NCBI GenBank assembly: GCA_021731185.1
Contig: JAKFXW010000007.1
Span: 1-8,523, forward strand
DNA: 8,523 bases
Source: Gallionellaceae bacterium
Lineage (GTDB): Bacteria; Pseudomonadota; Gammaproteobacteria; Burkholderiales; Gallionellaceae
Direction: 5' to 3'
Shown here piece after piece: positions 5,696 to 8,523 of this stretch. A model generated the notes under the pieces. It had not been told where the DNA came from. It made no database searches and saw nothing but the letters and a program-made list of their open reading frames with translations. How positions within the stretch are numbered: the first letter of the stretch is position 1; the number at the start of each line of letters is the position of its first letter. The position numbers and the translations under genes are program-made.

Positions 5696-6427
5696 TTAAA
5701 ATCCTTCGTCTTCTCCCAAGTAACGCCATTGCCCTACAGGCAGATCGCCTAATTTAATTTTCCCAATACGCACGCGCTTGAGTCCAGTGACTTTCAGCCC
5801 AACCAATTCGCACATGCGGCGGATTTGACGTTTTTTTCCTTCGCGCAGAATAAAGCGCAGTTGTTCTTCATTTTGCCACGTTACTTTTGCGGGCTTGAGT
5901 GCTACATCATCCAGTTTCAGGCCGTGACACAACAGGCCGAGGCCGTTGCCCACCAGCTTGCCTTGCACGCGCACCAGATATTCTTTATCGACCGTCGAAT
6001 CCTCGCCGATCAATTGTTTAGCAACGCGGCCATCCTGAGTCAGTATGAGCAATCCTTGTGAATCAATATCCAAGCGACCTGCAGGCGCGATACCGATTAG
6101 TTGCTTGGGATTAAATTGTAGCGTCGATTTATCTTTGGCATAGCGAGAAGCAGCATTTATCAAGGTAACGGCTGGCTTATAGTTACCTTCTGCCTGCGCC
6201 GAGACGAAGCCGATAGGTTTGTTCAACAAAATCGTGACACGACTTTCCTGTTTATTTTGTGCCGCGCGATTTAAGGTGATGCGCTGATCGGAGTTGATTC
6301 TTGTGCCCAGTTGGGTGACTGTGACCCCATCCACTTGCACCCAGCCGCGCTCGATAAAATCATCAGCTTCGCGACGCGAGCATAATCCTTGTTCTGACAT
6401 GAGTTTTGAAAGGCGTACACGTTCCAT
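5696..6427 (-). CDS. rRNA pseudouridine synthase, RsuA/RluB/RluE/RluF group
   Basis: The protein isomerises a uridine in rRNA to pseudouridine. It is 243 aa from the chosen ATG (6425-6427). The N-terminal S4 RNA-binding domain is at about 3-50 (VRLSKLMSEQGLCSRREADDFI). The linker LLNKPIGFVSAQ follows at about 67-78. The catalytic motif is PAGRLDIDSQGLLILTQDG with the catalytic Asp at 120. KEYLVRV (148-154) and GKKRQIRRMCELVGL (197-211) complete the family signature. The overall pattern is most like RluF (23S U2604) in length and S4 placement, but the target cannot be settled from sequence, so no symbol is given. A TTG at 6466 would add 13 residues (MIIKSAQNNWNLQ). The ATG is preferred because it has GGAA 7 nt upstream and family members begin just before VRLSK. 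Confidence 0.93.
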   Translation of the reverse strand: MERVRLSKLMSEQGLCSRREADDFIERGWVQVDGVTVTQLGTRINSDQRITLNRAAQNKQESRVTILLNKPIGFVSAQAEGNYKPAVTLINAASRYAKDKSTLQFNPKQLIGIAPAGRLDIDSQGLLILTQDGRVAKQLIGEDSTVDKEYLVRVQGKLVGNGLGLLCHGLKLDDVALKPAKVTWQNEEQLRFILREGKKRQIRRMCELVGLKVTGLKRVRIGKIKLGDLPVGQWRYLGEDEGF

Positions 6428-6434
6428 TTGAAGA

Positions 6435-6438
6435 TTCC
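6435..6438 (-). promoter_or_regulatory. Ribosome binding site for the pseudouridine synthase
   Basis: On the minus strand, GGAA is 7 nt before the ATG at 6427. It favours this start over the upstream in-frame TTG at 6466. Confidence 0.5.
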
Positions 6439-6547
6439 AATTATTTTGGGCAGATTTAATAATCAACCGCCACAGTTAGTGTGTAGTAGCGGATTTAGCG
6501 AGTTCCATATTATGCAATAGCCCCACCATACTTGTGATGTTGCCGGG

Positions 6548-6670
6548 TTTTTAAGGAAACGCTGAACAAGTCCTTCAACAAATTCAGGACGAATGGTAAG
6601 TATTTATTCTGTTCGTGGTGAGCTTGTTGAGCCAAGAATAGAATCAACTTGTTCAGCACTTTCTTAAAAA
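6548..6670. repeat. Nested palindromic element, probably a degenerate REP/MITE-type repeat
   Basis: The outer arms 6548-6571 and 6647-6670 match at 21 of 24 positions when one is reverse-complemented (shared core GCTGAACAAGT). Inside are two smaller hairpins: GTCCT (6570-6574) with AGGAC (6586-6590), and 6606-6619 with 6631-6644 (11 of 14). TCAACAA (6575-6581) can also pair with TTGTTGA (6624-6630), so the whole 123 bp can fold as one long imperfect cruciform. The core resembles palindromes I recall as dispersed repeats in betaproteobacteria (CTTCGACAAGCTCAGGACGAAC type), with decay such as CAACAAATT. There is no ORF and no clear target-site duplication. Confidence 0.7.
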
Positions 6671-6683
6671 ATATCCTAAAGAT

Positions 6684-6717
6684 AAAAAATGCTACGACCC
6701 ATTTCCAGGTCGTAGCA
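6684..6717 (-). terminator. Intrinsic terminator of the SulP gene
   Basis: A perfect 10-bp stem, TGCTACGACC (6690-6699) with GGTCGTAGCA (6708-6717), and an 8-nt loop. On the minus strand the stem is followed directly by six Ts (complement of the As at 6684-6689). It lies 62 nt past the SulP stop, in the right orientation. Confidence 0.92.
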
Positions 6718-6779
6718 AAGTTTGAGACTCAATCAGTGTTTAGATTCAGGCTCGAATCCAAGCACATGAAAATGTAATA

Positions 6780-8523
6780 TTACTTCTTCGCATCCGTAGC
6801 CCAGCTCTTATCAATGACGCGGGTCAACGTAGCCAAGTCGTGATGACCAGTCGAGACGTGCTCGCCTGTTCCTGTCACCGTCACCGTACCTTTGGTTTCC
6901 CGTGCGTACTCTTCCGAAAAGTCATTTATTTTCTCGCGCACGGTGTGGTCGATCAACCCTGCCCTGGAAAAATCAAACATGACTTTTTTACCACCAGGCA
7001 ATTTGTCCATCATGCTGCGTACGCCGATCAAGCTGGTGTAAACAGCCGGGCCGCTGAACAAGACCGTTACCGTGTCGCCAGCAGTCTTGACTTCAGTGAC
7101 CGTTTTGAAGGCCATGATGCCGAAGCCTACCGACACAATCATGAACACGATGGCAGGCAGTTTCTGATGCGCTATGAAGAAGAAGTAGCAGATGACCGCG
7201 AGGAACAAAACATGCACAATCAGGAACACGGCGGAAGATTTAAATCTGTTCTGGCTGCCTGCACGGATTGCGTTCAGTCCAATGGACAACCACATACCGA
7301 AGAATACGCCGACCAGGAGGTCAACCAGCACCACGCCTAGAACTGTACCCACCATGAACACAATTTCATCCGTACCCGTATGCGCGATATGGGCGAATAT
7401 TTTCGGATGCGCCAGGCGGAAACCGATCACCACCAACATACCAGCCAACGCCGACAGCGGGATCATGTTAAGCAGCCAAGGCAGCCCCGCCACGAAGGCC
7501 AGCATGAAGAAGCCGTGGAAGAAGTTAGACCAACGGGTACGTGCACCTACCATAACATTGGTTGAGCTACGTACTACTTCTGCAATCATTGGAATACCAC
7601 CGATTCCGCAGGACACAGTGTTGGCTACGCCCTTGCTCCAGAACTCGCGGTTCATGTTATTGCGGCGTTTCCACGGGTCTTTCTTTTCAATGGCGGAGGC
7701 GGTCAACAGTGATTCCAATGAAGCCACGATCAAGAAGGTAATAATAAATTTGATGGAGATCGGATCCGTAATTTTAGAGAAATCAGGGAATACGAAGGAA
7801 TCCGCAAAATTCAACGGTACGCTAACCAATTGCTTGGCATCCAGGCCGAAGAAAGCTGCCAACGGGATGGTAACCATCATGATGGCCAACGGTGCCGGAA
7901 GCACCTTCGCAAACTTGGGGAAGTTCGGCCAGATAATCATGATGGCAATCGCAATCGCTCCGATGATGGCACTATTGGGATCCAGGTTGGCAAAGCTGCC
8001 GGGGATGGCTGAAATGGTATCAAACATGCTGCCACCTACTTTCACGCCCAAGACCACGTGAATCTGCTTGGCCATGATGATGATCCCGATACCCGCAACC
8101 ATACCTTCAACCACGGAGAAGGGAAAGAGGTTGGCCACAGGCCCCGCCTTAAGTACGCCCAGTATAATCTGAAGGATGCCGCACGCCACCCCGACCGCCA
8201 GCATGTATTTATATCCAGCCAGTGGATCGCCCGGATTAAGCGCGCCCAACTCGTTCACTGCGCCGAGTACAATGACGATCAAACCGGCGGCGGCACCGTT
8301 GATGGTGACGTAAGAACCGCCCAACAGACCACCTATCATGCCGCCGACTATAGCCGTCAACACGCCTGCTATGGCTGGTACACCGGAGGCGATGGCAATG
8401 GCTAAGCTGAGAGGTAAGGCAATCAGGAAAAGAATAAATCCCGCCACAACGTCAAACTTGGCGTTTTGCTTGAGACCCGGTAAGTAATCCAGTGGAACTG
8501 GACCAATATCTTTTTTAGTTGCT
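6780..8523 (-). CDS. SulP-family inorganic anion transporter with C-terminal STAS-like domain (5' end cut by window)
   Basis: A polytopic inner-membrane anion carrier; the substrate is not decided by sequence (sulfate, bicarbonate or another anion). 580 residues are visible. The frame is open to the right edge: codons upstream of the GTG at 8447 read KKDIGPVPLDYLPGLKQNAKFDV, a normal SulP N-terminus, so the start is outside and the GTG is internal. Features include VAGFILFLIALPLSLAIAIA (first helix), NGAAAGLIVIVLG (position of the anion-site half-helix), FPFSVVEGMVAGIGI and ASLESLLTASAIEK. The STAS-like region is about the last 100 residues (VTVLFSGPAVYTSL, KVMFDFS, LIDHT, GEHVSTGHHDL). It carries DHT where a phosphorylatable STAS often has an Asp-Ser. 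This form resembles SulP proteins often found beside carbonic anhydrase, which makes bicarbonate a reasonable but unproven guess. An intrinsic terminator follows at 6684-6717. Confidence 0.93.
   Translation of the reverse strand, partial: ATKKDIGPVPLDYLPGLKQNAKFDVVAGFILFLIALPLSLAIAIASGVPAIAGVLTAIVGGMIGGLLGGSYVTINGAAAGLIVIVLGAVNELGALNPGDPLAGYKYMLAVGVACGILQIILGVLKAGPVANLFPFSVVEGMVAGIGIIIMAKQIHVVLGVKVGGSMFDTISAIPGSFANLDPNSAIIGAIAIAIMIIWPNFPKFAKVLPAPLAIMMVTIPLAAFFGLDAKQLVSVPLNFADSFVFPDFSKITDPISIKFIITFLIVASLESLLTASAIEKKDPWKRRNNMNREFWSKGVANTVSCGIGGIPMIAEVVRSSTNVMVGARTRWSNFFHGFFMLAFVAGLPWLLNMIPLSALAGMLVVIGFRLAHPKIFAHIAHTGTDEIVFMVGTVLGVVLVDLLVGVFFGMWLSIGLNAIRAGSQNRFKSSAVFLIVHVLFLAVICYFFFIAHQKLPAIVFMIVSVGFGIMAFKTVTEVKTAGDTVTVLFSGPAVYTSLIGVRSMMDKLPGGKKVMFDFSRAGLIDHTVREKINDFSEEYARETKGTVTVTGTGEHVSTGHHDLATLTRVIDKSWATDAKK

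Larger units (their letters stand above)
6428..6779. other. 352-bp non-coding region between the two minus-strand genes
   Basis: No credible ORF. From the SulP side it holds the 3' end of that transcript, a strong intrinsic terminator (6684-6717), a nested palindromic element (6548-6670) and about 120 bp of leader for the pseudouridine synthase. In that leader a minus-strand TAATAT (+ strand 6508-6513 area) could be a -10, but no good -35 accompanies it, so I do not call a promoter. Confidence 0.7.

Noticed and set aside
6505..6515. Minus-strand TAATAT as the -10 of the pseudouridine synthase promoter
   Set aside because: No acceptable -35 is found 15-19 bp upstream, so the evidence is too thin to annotate.
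6733..6760. Short GATTC/GAATC inverted repeat downstream of the SulP stop
   Set aside because: Only 5 bp with no T-run; the strong terminator at 6684-6717 explains transcript ending.
7192..8061. Long open frame on the plus strand opposite the SulP gene
   Set aside because: It is antisense to a well-supported transporter; its product shows no domain-like pattern and no ribosome site or signal supports it.

Overview
The window looks like a stretch of betaproteobacterial chromosome. The tol-pal, cpoB, queE, queC order, the style of the CpoB N-terminus and the moderate base composition fit the Nitrosomonadales (Gallionellaceae-like). This placement is an inference from protein style; no rRNA or other marker is present. 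I see no phage, transposase, CRISPR or defence genes, and nothing I would call a new multi-gene system. The unusual material is inside familiar genes and in the intergenic DNA.

Plus strand, 1-5322: a tight co-directional cluster of tolA (its first codons lie before the window), tolB, pal, cpoB, queE and queC. Gaps are 3, 20 and 50 nt, then a 1-nt overlap, then 28 nt, so a single transcript is likely. TolA, TolB and Pal form the envelope bridge that constricts the outer membrane at division. CpoB is the periplasmic TPR partner that couples this to peptidoglycan synthesis. QueE and QueC make two consecutive intermediates of 7-deazaguanine (preQ0, queuosine) synthesis. The linkage of tol-pal with queE and queC is common in Proteobacteria.

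Plus strand, 5336-5636: a near-ideal sigma70 promoter with a GC-rich discriminator drives tRNA-Lys(TTT), followed 83 nt later by tRNA-Thr(TGT). Each tRNA has one non-Watson-Crick pair worth noting.

Minus strand, 5696-8523: an rRNA pseudouridine synthase of the RsuA/RluB/E/F group converges on the tRNAs. Upstream of it is a 352-bp non-coding stretch. It holds a nested palindrome of about 123 bp that looks like a degenerate mobile or REP/MITE-type repeat, and a textbook intrinsic terminator for the next gene. That gene is a SulP-family anion transporter with a C-terminal STAS-like domain, running off the right edge with its start missing.

The most distinctive features are the enlarged coiled-coil region of CpoB (eight 21-bp heptad repeats followed by a 234-bp tandem duplication) and the nested palindrome at 6548-6670.
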